Shown here: one piece after another, positions 22,618 to 35,369 of the stretch
Numbering within the stretch: the first letter of the stretch is position 1
Layout of the letters: each line of letters begins with the position of its first letter
Source: Paramecium sonneborni
Taxonomy: Eukaryota; Ciliophora; Oligohymenophorea; Peniculida; Parameciidae
Reading direction: 5' to 3'
Assembly: GCA_905182985.1 (NCBI GenBank)
Contig: CAJJDN010000052.1
Location: forward strand, 426,850-490,849
DNA length: 64,000 bases
The notes under the pieces: generated by a model
The model's input: only the letters and a program-made list of their open reading frames with translations
Database searches by the model: none
What the model was told of the DNA's origin: nothing
Translations under genes and position numbers: made by a program

Positions 22618-23202
22618 CTTCTTATCATAGGAAACCTAATTTATTATTATGGCCTACTTTAAATAAATAAAATTTAATGATGATGAGAATCAAAAAGCAA
22701 GTACCAACAACTATATATTCCCACATAATTATTGATTATTTTACTTTAATATAAATTAATTATAATTATTATTATTTTTTTTCTAAATAATTTTACTTTT
22801 TTAAAAAATTAATTTTATTTCATTTCAAACATTCAACGAAATCAAAATTCAAATATTGAATAATTTTAGTTACAGAGAATAATTTTGAGGCAAATGTGTA
22901 TAATAAACTATTTAATAATTATAACAATATATATTGATTTATTCTTCCATAAGAAGTAATTAAATAATGAATTCTCATTTTTATATAAAGAAAAATTTAA
23001 ACAGAAGTTGTTATTTTTTCTTTTAAGTAAATAAAAAATATATCAAGAAAATGCTTCTTTCTTTATTATATTGATTTAAGAAAAGAAATTGAAATATTCA
23101 AGATAATACAAAATAATTTATTCATTTTAGAATTCATTTGATATCGAAATCAAATTTCTACTTTCTTATCAACTAATTAATGTATATTTAAGTTTAATCT
23201 GA
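22618..23202. other. 585-bp AT-rich intergenic stretch
   Basis: It lies between divergently transcribed genes and contains no open frame of note. It should contain both promoters, though no motif can be named. Confidence 0.45.
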
Positions 23203-23505
23203 ATGAATTATGACTATGATGAATCTGTTGATGATTATGATAATGATGATGATGATTATTATTATTATGATTATTAATATCGCAAGATTAAACATTGTAT
23301 GTATGAAAGAGAGATATTGGGCTAAGTATCTCTCTAAGCGAAAAAGGAGATTATGGATCACTGTGATATTGTTTATGTTCTAAATAAACAATTTTATGCT
23401 TTTTTGATTCATAATAATCTTGCTACTTTTAAGTTGGATCTGTAATTTGGAGCTATAATTTATCGAGATATTCAAATATTTGCTCTTCCTTAAAATTCAT
23501 AATGA
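23203..23505 (+). CDS. Small unrecognised protein with acidic Asp/Tyr-rich N-terminus
   Basis: A single-exon, 100-aa frame. The first 25 residues are an Asp/Tyr low-complexity run (pattern DDYDNDDDDYYYYDY). A compact C-terminal part follows with KKEIMDHCDIVYVLNKQFY and FKLDLQFGAIIYRDIQ, which looks folded. TAA and TAG are used as Gln inside the frame. It converges with the coiled-coil gene at 23589, 83 bp away. No family recognised. Confidence 0.6.
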
Positions 23506-23588
23506 ATCTTTATTAAAATTTATAATAATACAATTATTTTGCTTTTTTAAAATTAGAATATTTATTATAGAGTCAAAATTAAATGAAA

Positions 23589-24938
23589 TCATTATTATAA
23601 TTGTTATATCATGTTTAAACAATGACTTTAGCTTTATAAAAATTCTTCAAATAGTTAATCAGAAGGTACATTTTATTCGTTTTCATAATATGAAAGAGTT
23701 TTTTTCAAAATAGAAATTTATTCATTAGCATTATCTAACTGATTTCTTAAAGTTTCATTCTGTTGATAAATCACTTTAAGTTTTTTAAATTCTTCAGTAC
23801 TAAATAATTATTAATTAAATATTTCCTAAAAAAAATAATAATAAAAATTACTTATTTAATTTATTCGAGAATTCCTTAAGATAATTAATTGTTTGATTAA
23901 AAACAACTTGTTGATCTACTTTATTTTGTGGACTTTAATTTAGTATTTTCATTTTATAATGTTTCAATCAAAAGTGTTAATTTATTATTTTCTTCTAATA
24001 ATTATCTTAATTTGAGTTCCAATTCTGGATTTTCATCAAATTTTCTTTAACTTAGTTTTTATCCATTATTATTTTCACTAACTTTCTTTTTATGGAGTTA
24101 AAATTCAAGTTCTTAGATTTTCATTTTACTTTTCAATAATTCAGATTCATGTGTTACTTATTACTTTGAATTTTTTTCAAATTCTGCAAAGTTATCATGC
24201 CATTATTTAATTTCTATTTAAATAATTAGATAAAATACCTTCTTTTTAACTCTATATTGTTTTTTCAGATATTTTGATTTTTTCTTTAAGTTTTTTAATT
24301 TCTGAATCTTATTGCTAAATTAATTAATCTTTTTTATCTGTTGAATCCTAGATATTTTTAACTAAAATATTCAATCTTTCATTTTCTTATATTACTAACA
24401 TGATTTAAGATTCCATTTATAACATTGAATCTTAAGGATCTTATGTGCAGACTTTTTAATATTTTTATTTCCATTATTCAATTTCTAAAGCTTAATCATC
24501 AATAACTTTTTCTAGACTTTCAATTTTAACCTTAATAAAATCTAATTATTGACTTTCATGTGTAGATGACTAATGCTATTTCAATTCATTCTTAGTTTAT
24601 TCTAATGCTTAAGACAAGTACATATTATCATTTATTAACTATTGTATTCTTGTGTTATCTTAGACAATCACAGATCTATTTTCTTAATAGCATTTTCCAG
24701 ATTATTATTATTATTTACCATTAGGTGTAAAAGCATTAGATTATCTAACTTCAGCTTAATGATTATTAACTATCAATCTTAAAGCATTCTAAGAAACTAT
24801 TTATCTTTATGGTGTGCTAGGAGCATCTTAATAATGACTACTCAATCTTATTGCACTATTAAAGGGACTCAATGATTGAACTTAACCATTTTGAAGTACA
24901 ACCTATTTTGTTTTTTAGGTCGAGTTGGTTCTGATCAT
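23589..24938 (-). CDS. Long coiled-coil protein, 432 aa
   Basis: After removing introns 23826-23851 (26 nt) and 24214-24238 (25 nt) the frame has 433 codons. The first about 95 residues are polar and Ser/Gln/Asn-rich. From about residue 100 to the end the sequence is heptad-like and rich in E, K, Q, L and I, consistent with a nearly continuous coiled coil. There is no membrane span or enzymatic motif. Such proteins in ciliates are often basal-body, ciliary or cytoskeletal components, but nothing here proves that. It diverges from the small gene at 24981 with 42 bp between start codons. Confidence 0.8.
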
Positions 24939-24980
24939 TCAAAATTAAATATAACGATAATTATAAATAATTAAATATAT

Positions 24981-25256
24981 ATGCAAACAACATTATACTT
25001 AAGTTTTATTCAAATTCATAAACATTTAGTACTATTACTTAATATCTCCAAAAAATAATATCTAACTCTAGAATCTTTTTAATAAACTTCCTAATCATTA
25101 AATGACATTCTTAAACAAATTAAAACATTAATGTATATGAATAAAATTGATGCTCATCTCACTAAAATCAAATAAATTAACACAGAAACTAATAGAGTAC
25201 CAAATAAATAAAACAAGAGTTCTGTGCTTTAGAACATAAAATATTAGGAATCATGA
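24981..25256 (+). CDS. Small unrecognised helical protein, 91 aa
   Basis: Single exon, 92 codons including the stop, beginning MQTTLYLSF. The C-terminal two thirds are helical and Gln/Lys-rich with several TAA/TAG glutamines. A 27-nt GT...AG segment near 25000 could be an intron without changing the frame. Its position, divergent from the coiled-coil gene, fits the compact layout of this region. No domain recognised. Confidence 0.5.
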
Positions 25257-25472
25257 ACAAAACAATTAAATAAATGATTTATTCATTTATTTTTTTCTTC
25301 TATTTTTTTTCTGTCTAATTTTTACTTATCTTTATTTAAATTTATATTATACTACATATTATTACTTAGCTGAATTATTGAAAAACTGAAATTAAAATTC
25401 AATTAATAAGAGATTCAAAGTCTTTTTTTTTATTATAATTAAAGACTAAAAAATTCAAATTATTGGAATAAA

Positions 25473-28400
25473 ATGATGACGAAAGAAAACTAAACTAAGA
25501 AGCTCAATATAAAATTGTTAATTTTAGAAAGAATACTTTAGTTATATTATTTTTCAAGTTTCAAGGAGTATCAACAATTTATTATTCTCATATTGGGAGA
25601 AATTTAATATCTAACATTTCTATGGGTCCCTCATTATTAGTCTTATTAAATTGGATTTTATGACACTTCAATAAATTATCAAGCTTTTACTATTTATTTT
25701 ACTCGAATAGATTAATTGATTTACTTTTAATTTGGCAGATCTTAAGCACTTTATTTGGTGGCGCTAATAACTTAAATAATTTTTTTTTTGATACCTATCA
25801 TTTTATTAATTGTTGTAAAACATAGACAATAAATCTTTTAATATACAATTTTTAGATTATACTTTAACCTTAGTTCTATTTATTGTTAAATATTTTTGAT
25901 TACTTTTATTGTTCCCTTTTTAATTTTTTGCTTAGATTCTCTTTTAATAATTGTAGAAACCTAAAATTTATTAAACTATATTCATATCATTTTTATTTGC
26001 TTGTCTTTAGGATTAATGTTATTAATTGCAATATTTATTTCTATTTTATGTAAAGAAACAATCGATTTAAAAAAGGATAGATTTTAAAAATTAAATTAAA
26101 CATTTTTAGATTATGTTAACTTAATTCTTTAAGTCTTATAAGTAATAGTTTATGCGATTATTAATTCATAAAATAATGCTTTGATATTGTAATGTATCTT
26201 AACTTTAACAATTTCTTTTATCAAAATATTTCAGATTTATTAATTTTAATACACAAATAATAAAATTATCAGCATTATTTTAAGTATATCTTCATTTGGA
26301 CTTATTCAATCAATAGTAAATCTGATCAATACAATAAATAATATGTAATATACAGAATACATGAATTCTATTATTATATTATTAGTAGTAGCTTTATCTA
26401 AAATTTTAATTGCAATTTTTACTTTTTAAGAAAACATTATGTGCAATAATATAATGTCATTAAAACAATAATTGCCAGTAAAGTATTTCTTTACTAAATT
26501 AATAAATGATCATTTTAATGAGAATCAAAAAAAAGTTCTTAATGCAATAATTGTTAGTAGTTTATCAAAATTATAAGATTAAGATCTTGATGAAATATAT
26601 TTATATAATAATGATTATAGTTTTCTTTCTCCAAATAATATGGATCAATTTGTGACTAAAAAATTAAAGTAATATGCCAAAATTGTTTAAAAAAATAAAG
26701 GATATGATTTACACTATATTGCAATGCTCTATAAATATGGATTAACTAATTTAGCTTTAAATCAAATAAACAACTTATTAAATTCTATGTTTAATAAATC
26801 TAAAAGCTAAGGATTTATGATTGAAAGTGACAATTATAGTAAAGGATAAGAAAGTTCAAGTAGATAAATTCATCATTTAACAATCTCTAGTAAATCAATG
26901 AAATCAAATTCAGATGATGTTAATGATTTAGCTAAAAAAGATTCTTCATAAAGGAGTAAATTAATGATATAAGGAAAGCATTAACTTTCATAAATCGAAA
27001 TTTCTCGTGCTTTATAATTAAAAAATTAAATTAAAAGTGATATATAATTGAGATTTTATGAAAATAATAAATCTAAGAATTAAATTAATGATATTCAACT
27101 TGGAGTGGAATTATTTTTAAAAAATGAAAAACGTAATTAAAGTCTAAAGAATACTATACTCATTTTAATAAATGAAAAAATAAAATTTTTATCTGAATTT
27201 ACAAATAAGAAAATTCTTGATTCTGGTAAAATCTTTGATTTGGCTAAAAATATAAGCAATCGGCAAATTAAAGTGGAAAATAAGATTTTTTAAAGATACT
27301 AATAATTTCCCAGTAAAAAAATTTAATCAATTCTAATATTCTATTAAGCAGAAGTTTTAAACAATTATATAGAAGCTTATAAATTTAAAACATTAACATC
27401 TATGCCTGATGAATAATTAATAAATATGGATTCTAATATTAAATCCACATTTTTTACAAAGAAGGTTGTATTTTTAAATATAGCATTAGAAGATAATTAA
27501 ACATTATCTGTGCAACGAAAGTCAGAAAATGCTTTGAAGTTTTTTTAAATACATCCTGAAGATGCAAAATATTTTACAAATATTGAATTTATTTTACCAT
27601 TAGGTATATAGAATGAACATAATCTGTTAGTTTCTAGATTTATATAAACAAGCAAATCAAAATTTTATCTTAATTCTTATTAAACATTTTTTCGTTATAA
27701 GAATATTTTAATGAAATCATGTTAGTTTATTTTCGATATTCATTTTGATAGTGTGAGTCATTACAAATTCTCTGCTTTTTTTTCTGAAAGTGTAAATTAA
27801 TCAGCCTACATTTTGGTTGATATAAACAATTAAATAGGGGGAATAACAGAAAGTTTTTTTGAAAAAATAGGTTTTAACGAGAAATATATATCTTTAATAA
27901 ATTCATTTGAAAACTTTTCTTTGCCAATAGAGTTAATACTACCAAATTTTTAAAAGTTGACTGATTAAAAAATTTAGAGTGCGATTACTGAATTAAGATT
28001 TGTTAAAGAAGTATTTATAAATAGAGAAGATTATGAGAAGAAGCAATAAAGATAATAATCTTTAACATCTGGAAATTGGTCTCAATTATAAAAATTGTAT
28101 ATATTTGATGCAGAATTAATTATATCATATTTTGAAATATATGGATATTACTATTATATGATAGAAATAAAAGATTTAAAATAATAATTCAATTCAAAAA
28201 AATCTGTAGGATTATCAAGTAGAAGTAAAGTATAAGAAGGTTTAGAACATTTTTTTGAATTATCAGATTTATCTGAAAATGAAGCAGTAGCTAATTCTCC
28301 AAAAATATTTAAAGCAGTTAATTCTATAAAATTAAATGAAGAAATGATAAATTCAGGTGATGAAATAGAACTATTAAAAAATTAATTTACTAAACCTATA

Positions 28401-30571
28401 TAGAAATTATAGCCAGATTATATTACATTTTAAGAACCAAATATTTTAAGTCCTAATGTAAGTAATACACCTTGGTAAGATTCATCATAAATTCCTTTGC
28501 AATTTAATAATTAATAGTTTCAACAATAAGATTATTTTAATAAATAAAAAGATATTTCAATATCAATGAATGAATCAAAAGTAATTAATTAAGATGAATT
28601 AGATGAAGATATAGATAAAATGGCAAGTAGGAAAAATGTAGATGAAGAGTTCATAAAAAGAAAAAAATTAGGATAAATAGAAGAACAATCTTCATCTAAT
28701 AATGCTCTTAAAGGAATAAAAAAATCATTGTTTTATAAAAAATATGAAATGATTGTTTAGCATGCAGAACCAATATATCCAAATACTTTAAAATTATTTG
28801 TACTTTTTTAAGAATTAACATATTTTTTAACATTAACTTATTTTTTTATTATTTTGATAGGTGTTTAGAATGATTTAAAAAGATTTATTGGAGAAATTGA
28901 TATGATACAATTACATGCAGGTATAATGAACCCACATGATTTATATTTGTAAATGAGATAAACAATATTTACATATTAAGGATTCTTGGCAGCAGGAAAA
29001 CTTACTTAAGATCAATATTAATAATTAACTAATCCATTATATGAAAATATTGCTATTGGATATTTTGAATTTAAAGAGGGATTTATTTATTGGTTAAGTA
29101 ATGATTATTTAACACCATTTTTTAAAGATAAAAATATAACTGCATATTATATGTTAAATGATGCTACAAAAACCTATCCAATTGAATAAAACATTCGAGA
29201 AGCATTAATGGCTACTTTATCATATTATTATCAATTTAAATTAAGATTTGAAGCTCGTCTAAGTCCAGCTAATCAAACCTATCAAATTTATCAATTTGCT
29301 AATGTTTACAATTTCCATTTTTGGCTTGAAGATTTGACTTTAGAAGTTTTAGAATATTCAAAAAGTAGATGCAATGAAACTAGTGATAAATGGAATCTAA
29401 TTTTGATTATTTTTTTATTTATAGGAGTTTGTCCTCTATTAGGAAGTATCTACTACTATAGGTTATATAGATCAAAATTTGATAAATATACTAATTTATT
29501 TAAGTATTGTTCTTCTTATAAAATGGATCTAGAAATTGAAAAGTTAAAATCAATCGTAAAAATTATTAATAAGAATTCAGAAAATCTATTTAATTATTCA
29601 TTCTCTTTAGAGATTAAAGAAGATAGCATTTAAAAAGAAAAATAGAGGAGTGATCATGATCAACTCAAAGCTAAAGATATAAAATTATAATAACAATTGA
29701 AAAACTTATCTTTTTTCTCAGGGTTTTTCTTCATCATTTTTGGATGGTTAATATTTTTAGGATTAAGCATTATAGCAAACATATAAATAGCAGATTATTT
29801 TAATAAATATTCATCGACTGCAGATACATATAAGTTATTATAAGATATGACATTATATGCAGGCACTCTATTTAGAAATAGAGATTTTGGTCTAAATTTT
29901 CCAAATTTACCTTATTTAAGAGATTACGATAAAGAGAAATTCTATGTAACAATTAATACAGGTTTAGATACTATAAGCTAATTTTTAGAATTTTCTTACA
30001 CTTTTGATACTGAAAAATATTAAGTATCACAAGATTTTTTAGATTTTTTCCTTAAAATCTAATAAAATAATGTTTGTACAAGTATTGGTGATGAGAATTT
30101 AGGATTTCTAACACAATATTGTGAAAAATCTCTTTAAGGATCTTTAACTTAAGGATTAACTTAAACATTAAAATTTATTTATTCAACCATAACAGTTTAA
30201 ATGGCTATGAACAATTTTACTAAAAGAATAGAATATAATTGGTATGAGAATGAAGGTGGATTGATAGTTATGAGAGCAACATAAATTATGAGCAAATAGT
30301 TTAAAGTAGGAATGGTTAATGTTACAAATTAATAGATTTAAATTTCAAATGTAAATATTAAAACTAATAAAATTTTTAGATCATTTCAATAATTTATTTG
30401 ATTTATTCTATTCTTCTAATGATATATTTGGTATAATATTTATTACCAAAATTACAAAAAGAGTTACATTTAGTTCGAAGGTTTATTTTGTTAATTCCAA
30501 CATCAGTATTATTCTTAGATGATTAATTTGATCGTCATGTAAGAATAATTATTGCTGGCTAAGAGTATTGA
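25473..30571 (+). CDS. Giant multi-pass PAS/TmcB-like membrane sensor, copy 1
   Basis: A 1,689-aa protein with one 29-nt intron near the 3' end (30351-30379). The order is: about six to seven membrane helices in the first 330 residues; a helical, TPR-like cytosolic region (about 340-700); a degenerate PAS-like region around residue 780 (block YILVDINNQIGGITESFFEKI in two overlapping pieces); a low-complexity linker; then four more membrane helices separated by large loops. The C-terminus ends FLDDQFDRHVRIIIAGQEY. This layout matches the ciliate 'tiny macrocysts' TmcB/TmcC-type PAS membrane proteins, which are expanded in Paramecium and Tetrahymena and thought to be signalling proteins; the ligand and output are unknown. 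Paralogs are at 39693-44768 and 47643-52627. Family naming is from overall resemblance. Confidence 0.82.
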
Positions 30572-30777
30572 TAATTAAACAATTTGTATACATTCATGTT
30601 GTTTATTCAATTTTATATTACACATTCAAATTAATTACTTTTTAATTGTCATCATAAATGAATCCAGAGTTGATATATTTTTAGATAATATTGTAGATTA
30701 AGGAATATTTTATATTAAAATGAATCTTAACACATTCAAATTTCATAAATTTAGAATTAAGAAGACGAAATCAATGA
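30572..30777. other. Intergenic spacer
   Basis: AT-rich sequence between the sensor gene and the duplicated block. No gene is visible. Confidence 0.4.
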
Positions 30778-31928
30778 TATCATTGTATCTGAAAATAAAG
30801 TTTACATGTAGCTCTCTTTTTAATTAAAATATGCTATCAATATATCATAATATAATTAAATATGGCAGAGGGCATAAAAAAATATGGGAAATCTTTTCTT
30901 CCTTACAATTCTCTAATAGGAAGATCATAAAATTTAAAATCTGATGCTTCTTTTGATCCTGTTTAATAATTGGTTGTTGAACCTAAAGTTCCAGATTAAT
31001 AAGGAGACGCAATCTAATTAATTACAGGAGACATCCCATAAATCTAAAAAATTATTCAAACATAATCCCAATAAAATTAAAGAGTAGTCTCGAAATTATC
31101 TTATGATGGAGGGATTGAGTTATTAAAGGATAAGTAAAAATATATAGAACTACTTATCACAAATTCTCTTGAAAGCAAATTGCTTTAAAGACCACTCATA
31201 TTATTCCCAGCCTAACAGTAATATTTAAATTAACTTGGTACATTAATAAGTTAATCACCTAATGGCTCTTTTTGTCCATTTTTAAATATAAATTAAAAAG
31301 AAAAGCAGCAGTTGCACTAAAATTTAGAACAATAACTCAATACATCAAATATTTGTCATAATACTTGTCAATAAAACAATTATTCTAAACAATAAACTAT
31401 TCTTAAGCCAAAAGCAATCAAATAAGATTTGCATTTTAAAAAGGAAGAAATAAATTTTCTGAATTTAGAAGAATCTTGTTAAAGCGAAGTTATAAAATAG
31501 GAGGAAAGCAGTTGGAATGAACTTCCATAACCTCATTTGATTAAAAAGTACAATAAAAAACTATTATCAAATGATAGTTCTGAATCATTTAAAATCATAA
31601 GAAAGAAAAAAGAAAAAAAAATTAATGATACCAAGAACATTACAAAGAATTTTTCGAAAGCAATTATCTCATATATCATAAATAATCCTGATTTACTTAA
31701 ATAATTCTTCTCAAACAAATAATATGATGACTTTTTGCTTTTACTTAAAAATAAAAAAAATCAAATGACCAATATAAAATAATTAAGAGATCTTTGGATT
31801 GATGGAGGAAAATTTTCTGAATTTAATAAAGTCTTTCGAATTATAAGGTATATATTGTATGTAATAATAAAAGTTAATACTTTTTAAAGAATCAGTCAGT
31901 AGCTTACGTTTATAATTCTAGAATTTCT
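30778..31928. repeat. Direct repeat 3, first copy (1,151 bp)
   Basis: Identical, by eye, to 31930-33080 with one N between. It contains a truncated copy of the gene at 32014. Confidence 0.95.
30862..31928 (+). CDS. Truncated artefactual copy of the gene at 32014-33167
   Basis: Same start and sequence as the complete copy, with the intron at 31848-31873, but the frame runs into the N at 31929. It is not an independent gene. Confidence 0.6.
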
Positions 31929-31929
31929 N
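31929..31929. other. Single-N scaffold gap
   Basis: One N between two identical 1,151 bp blocks. Confidence 0.95.
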
Positions 31930-33080
31930 TATCATTGTATCTGAAAATAAAGTTTACATGTAGCTCTCTTTTTAATTAAAATATGCTATCAATATATCAT
32001 AATATAATTAAATATGGCAGAGGGCATAAAAAAATATGGGAAATCTTTTCTTCCTTACAATTCTCTAATAGGAAGATCATAAAATTTAAAATCTGATGCT
32101 TCTTTTGATCCTGTTTAATAATTGGTTGTTGAACCTAAAGTTCCAGATTAATAAGGAGACGCAATCTAATTAATTACAGGAGACATCCCATAAATCTAAA
32201 AAATTATTCAAACATAATCCCAATAAAATTAAAGAGTAGTCTCGAAATTATCTTATGATGGAGGGATTGAGTTATTAAAGGATAAGTAAAAATATATAGA
32301 ACTACTTATCACAAATTCTCTTGAAAGCAAATTGCTTTAAAGACCACTCATATTATTCCCAGCCTAACAGTAATATTTAAATTAACTTGGTACATTAATA
32401 AGTTAATCACCTAATGGCTCTTTTTGTCCATTTTTAAATATAAATTAAAAAGAAAAGCAGCAGTTGCACTAAAATTTAGAACAATAACTCAATACATCAA
32501 ATATTTGTCATAATACTTGTCAATAAAACAATTATTCTAAACAATAAACTATTCTTAAGCCAAAAGCAATCAAATAAGATTTGCATTTTAAAAAGGAAGA
32601 AATAAATTTTCTGAATTTAGAAGAATCTTGTTAAAGCGAAGTTATAAAATAGGAGGAAAGCAGTTGGAATGAACTTCCATAACCTCATTTGATTAAAAAG
32701 TACAATAAAAAACTATTATCAAATGATAGTTCTGAATCATTTAAAATCATAAGAAAGAAAAAAGAAAAAAAAATTAATGATACCAAGAACATTACAAAGA
32801 ATTTTTCGAAAGCAATTATCTCATATATCATAAATAATCCTGATTTACTTAAATAATTCTTCTCAAACAAATAATATGATGACTTTTTGCTTTTACTTAA
32901 AAATAAAAAAAATCAAATGACCAATATAAAATAATTAAGAGATCTTTGGATTGATGGAGGAAAATTTTCTGAATTTAATAAAGTCTTTCGAATTATAAGG
33001 TATATATTGTATGTAATAATAAAAGTTAATACTTTTTAAAGAATCAGTCAGTAGCTTACGTTTATAATTCTAGAATTTCT
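31930..33080. repeat. Direct repeat 3, second copy (1,151 bp)
   Basis: Second copy of 30778-31928, offset by 1,152 bp. It carries the 5' nine tenths of the complete gene. Confidence 0.95.
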
Positions 33081-33167
33081 AATACTATATGGCATCTCAA
33101 GTATAGACAAAATCTATTGAGAGCTTTAAAAGAGCCTGAAAATTTTAGATTTATAAAAGATTTATGA
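32014..33167 (+). CDS. Unrecognised 375-aa Gln/Lys-rich protein
   Basis: Two exons joined over a 26-nt intron (33000-33025); 376 codons fit exactly. The N-terminal half is polar and Gln/Ser-rich with many TAA glutamines. Residues about 225-255 are strongly basic (KIIRKKKEKKI), which could be a nuclear signal. The C-terminal about 120 residues are a helical module: FRIISQYFLKNQSVAYVYNS, then IWHLKYRQNLLRALKEPENF. That C-terminal module looks like a folded domain of a Paramecium family I cannot name. The 5' part is duplicated by the assembly; this copy is the complete one. Confidence 0.72.
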
Positions 33168-33231
33168 TTAAATTGTTTGTTGCCAAATTCAAATATAGCC
33201 AATATTATACAGATAAGATATTCATTATTTT

Positions 33232-34166
33232 TTTTAATTTCTTAGACTATTTAATTGATTAACAATCAATAATGAGATAAAAGATTGAGGACCAGATCTA
33301 AAGAATAAACCTCCTAATCCTTTATTAAAACTTAAAAGCCTTCTGATTTAAAGATTAATTTAATGGTATGGAAACAACCTTAATAAACAGTTGGATTTCT
33401 ATAAATAAATTTTAAATTATTATTTTATCGAATTATTAATTAAAATATCTAGTCAAAGCCACTTCAATAGGACAAGTTAATAAAACATAACCATAAAGTT
33501 GCATTTGCACTACCAAACATATTTAATTCAGTTTAATTTTTGATCCATTATTATCCATGTTCTTTAGTAAAATCAAAAACAGGTAATTAAATTGTTGATC
33601 CTAATCCAGTTCTGAGTGCCATTATTGATGATCCAGCATACAATCTCTTTAATCAATATAAGTATTCTATTAAATTTACTTTTCTTATTTATAAATTTAA
33701 AATATTGCATCAATTAATCCTGAATAATGATATCTATTCCCACATAGTAAATCATTTGTTTACAGCATTAATCTTGTTTTGATCATATTAAATGGACTGG
33801 ACACAAAACTTAATCTTCATACTTGATATTTTTCAATATTCGAAAAACCTTTACATACCCATAAGAATTGTATAAGTATAAATATTTATTTGCAATATCG
33901 TTTACAATCTCATAGGTACCAAATCTCAATCCATTCATTATAACCTACAATACTAAAGCAGCCTATAATCCTTTTTAAACTCCAAACAATCCTTCTGATT
34001 ATGATGTTTTCATTAATGTATTTATTACTCCAGAATAAGTTGTTTTAAAATGATCTTCAGCTACAAGTTCTCCTTATGCTTATAATCTTGTTTTTGCTAA
34101 ATCAAATGGATTTGTTATAAGAATTGTAGTAGCTCTAGCTATTGCTCCATTCAATACTGCATCCAT
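33232..34166 (-). pseudogene. Decayed mitochondrial carrier (SLC25 family)
   Basis: The translation clearly carries three carrier repeats: PFDLAKTRLQ near the start, IMNGLRFGTYE (seen in SLC25A34/35-like carriers), PFNMIKTRL, CPIEVALTRYF and GLGGLFFRSGPQS near the end. No single frame covers them. I see an in-frame TGA at 33817-33819 and one-base shifts near 33841-33855, 33481-33500, 33421-33430 and 33321-33335. Splicing does not repair them, since plausible GT...AG pairs leave conserved segments out of frame; adding one base at each site gives natural carrier sequence. SLC25 proteins move metabolites across the inner mitochondrial membrane, but this copy is very likely dead. Alternatively the base calls are poor in this stretch. 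Confidence 0.68.
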
Positions 34167-34189
34167 TATTAATTTTAATAAATTCGTTA

Positions 34190-35276
34190 ATGAAAAGTGA
34201 TAAAGAAATATTATTTACACTCAGAAAATTCAAAGAAGCAAAAATTGAATTAAAAAAATATTTAAATTGGATAGAACAAATTAAAGTAACAATCTAAAAT
34301 CTATATATAGTTAGAAATTGCTTTGGCAGCATAATCAGAAAGACGAACAAATTATAATTATAGAATACAGGGTTTTGATACTAATAAACTCAAACAGGGT
34401 AATTATCCTACAAATGAATCTTTGACAGAAGAAGTTCAAGTTAAATGCAATTAAATGACATTTTAATCATAAAAATAAGAATTGAATCAAGAAAATGTTA
34501 GAGAATTTATTGATAAGTATGAAAAAATGCTGGTTTAATAAGAACAGCAATAGCAAATTAATCAAAATTCGGGTTAAACATTATTAATAAATAGAGATTC
34601 CAAACAATTTGGAAATAGTACTATAGAAGAAATGTTTAAACTATCTTAATCTTAATAAGAATCATTATAATAGAATTAATTAAGTTATGATACTTCTAAT
34701 TTTGGGAATGATTAAATTGGGAAGAAGAGATAGGATGATAATCTATTTAATAATTTATAAAATTATTCAAAAGAGTATGAATAAGAATAGAGTTTAGAAT
34801 CATCTAAATGTTTTAAAGATTATATGATGATATAAGAGAAAGTAGTAATGAATTAAAATCAAAATAAACAACAATAGAAAAAATCTTTTGAATAGTTTTA
34901 TTAAGAACATGTAGAAGAGGAAATAAATACTATATAAAATGAAATAGAAGAAATGTAAAAGTAATAATTATAAATTAACAATAGATTTCTTTAGCGAGTA
35001 TAAACTGCAAAAGATAAACTAACAAATAGTTTTAAAGATTTTCAATAAATTCCTGTTATTAATAGATAAAGTAGTGAGAACTCTGTCTAAAAAGTAACAG
35101 AAGATCTCAAACTAATTGATATTATAAAATAAAATATGATTAAACAAATGGAAAATAACGTAGATTAAGATAAACTAAAAAAACTGAGAAACATGAAGCA
35201 TTAAATTTAATTATACTTTAATAATGTAGAAGATGAATTACTAAAAATTAATGAAGAAACCTCTATTGTTTAATGA
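34190..35276 (+). CDS. Gln-rich coiled-coil protein, 353 aa
   Basis: One 25-nt intron (34286-34310) gives 354 codons. The N-terminus (KEILFTLRKFKEAKIELKKY) and much of the remainder are helical, and roughly one residue in six is glutamine, mostly TAA/TAG. Charged heptad-like stretches suggest coiled coils from about 230 onward. No membrane span or enzyme motif. It starts 23 bp from the dead carrier gene on the other strand and ends 93 bp before the Rab gene. Function unknown. Confidence 0.75.
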
Positions 35277-35369
35277 TTTATTTATTTTTTTTCATTTTAA
35301 ACTTACTATTTAAATTATATCTGAGATAAATGAAACCATATTAATTTGAATAATATTTAATTCTAATTC

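Noticed and set aside
23230..23280. GAT/TAT-rich run as a microsatellite with no coding role
   Set aside because: It is in frame with a following folded-looking segment and a proper start and stop, so it is more likely the acidic N-terminus of a small protein.
31533..32870. Minus-strand hydrophobic frames in the third repeat
   Set aside because: They are antisense to a Lys-rich part of the plus-strand gene at 32014-33167.
231..33080. Three real tandem gene duplications
   Set aside because: The copies are identical as far as I can see and each junction is a single N. Biological duplicates would be expected to show some divergence or a sequenced junction.
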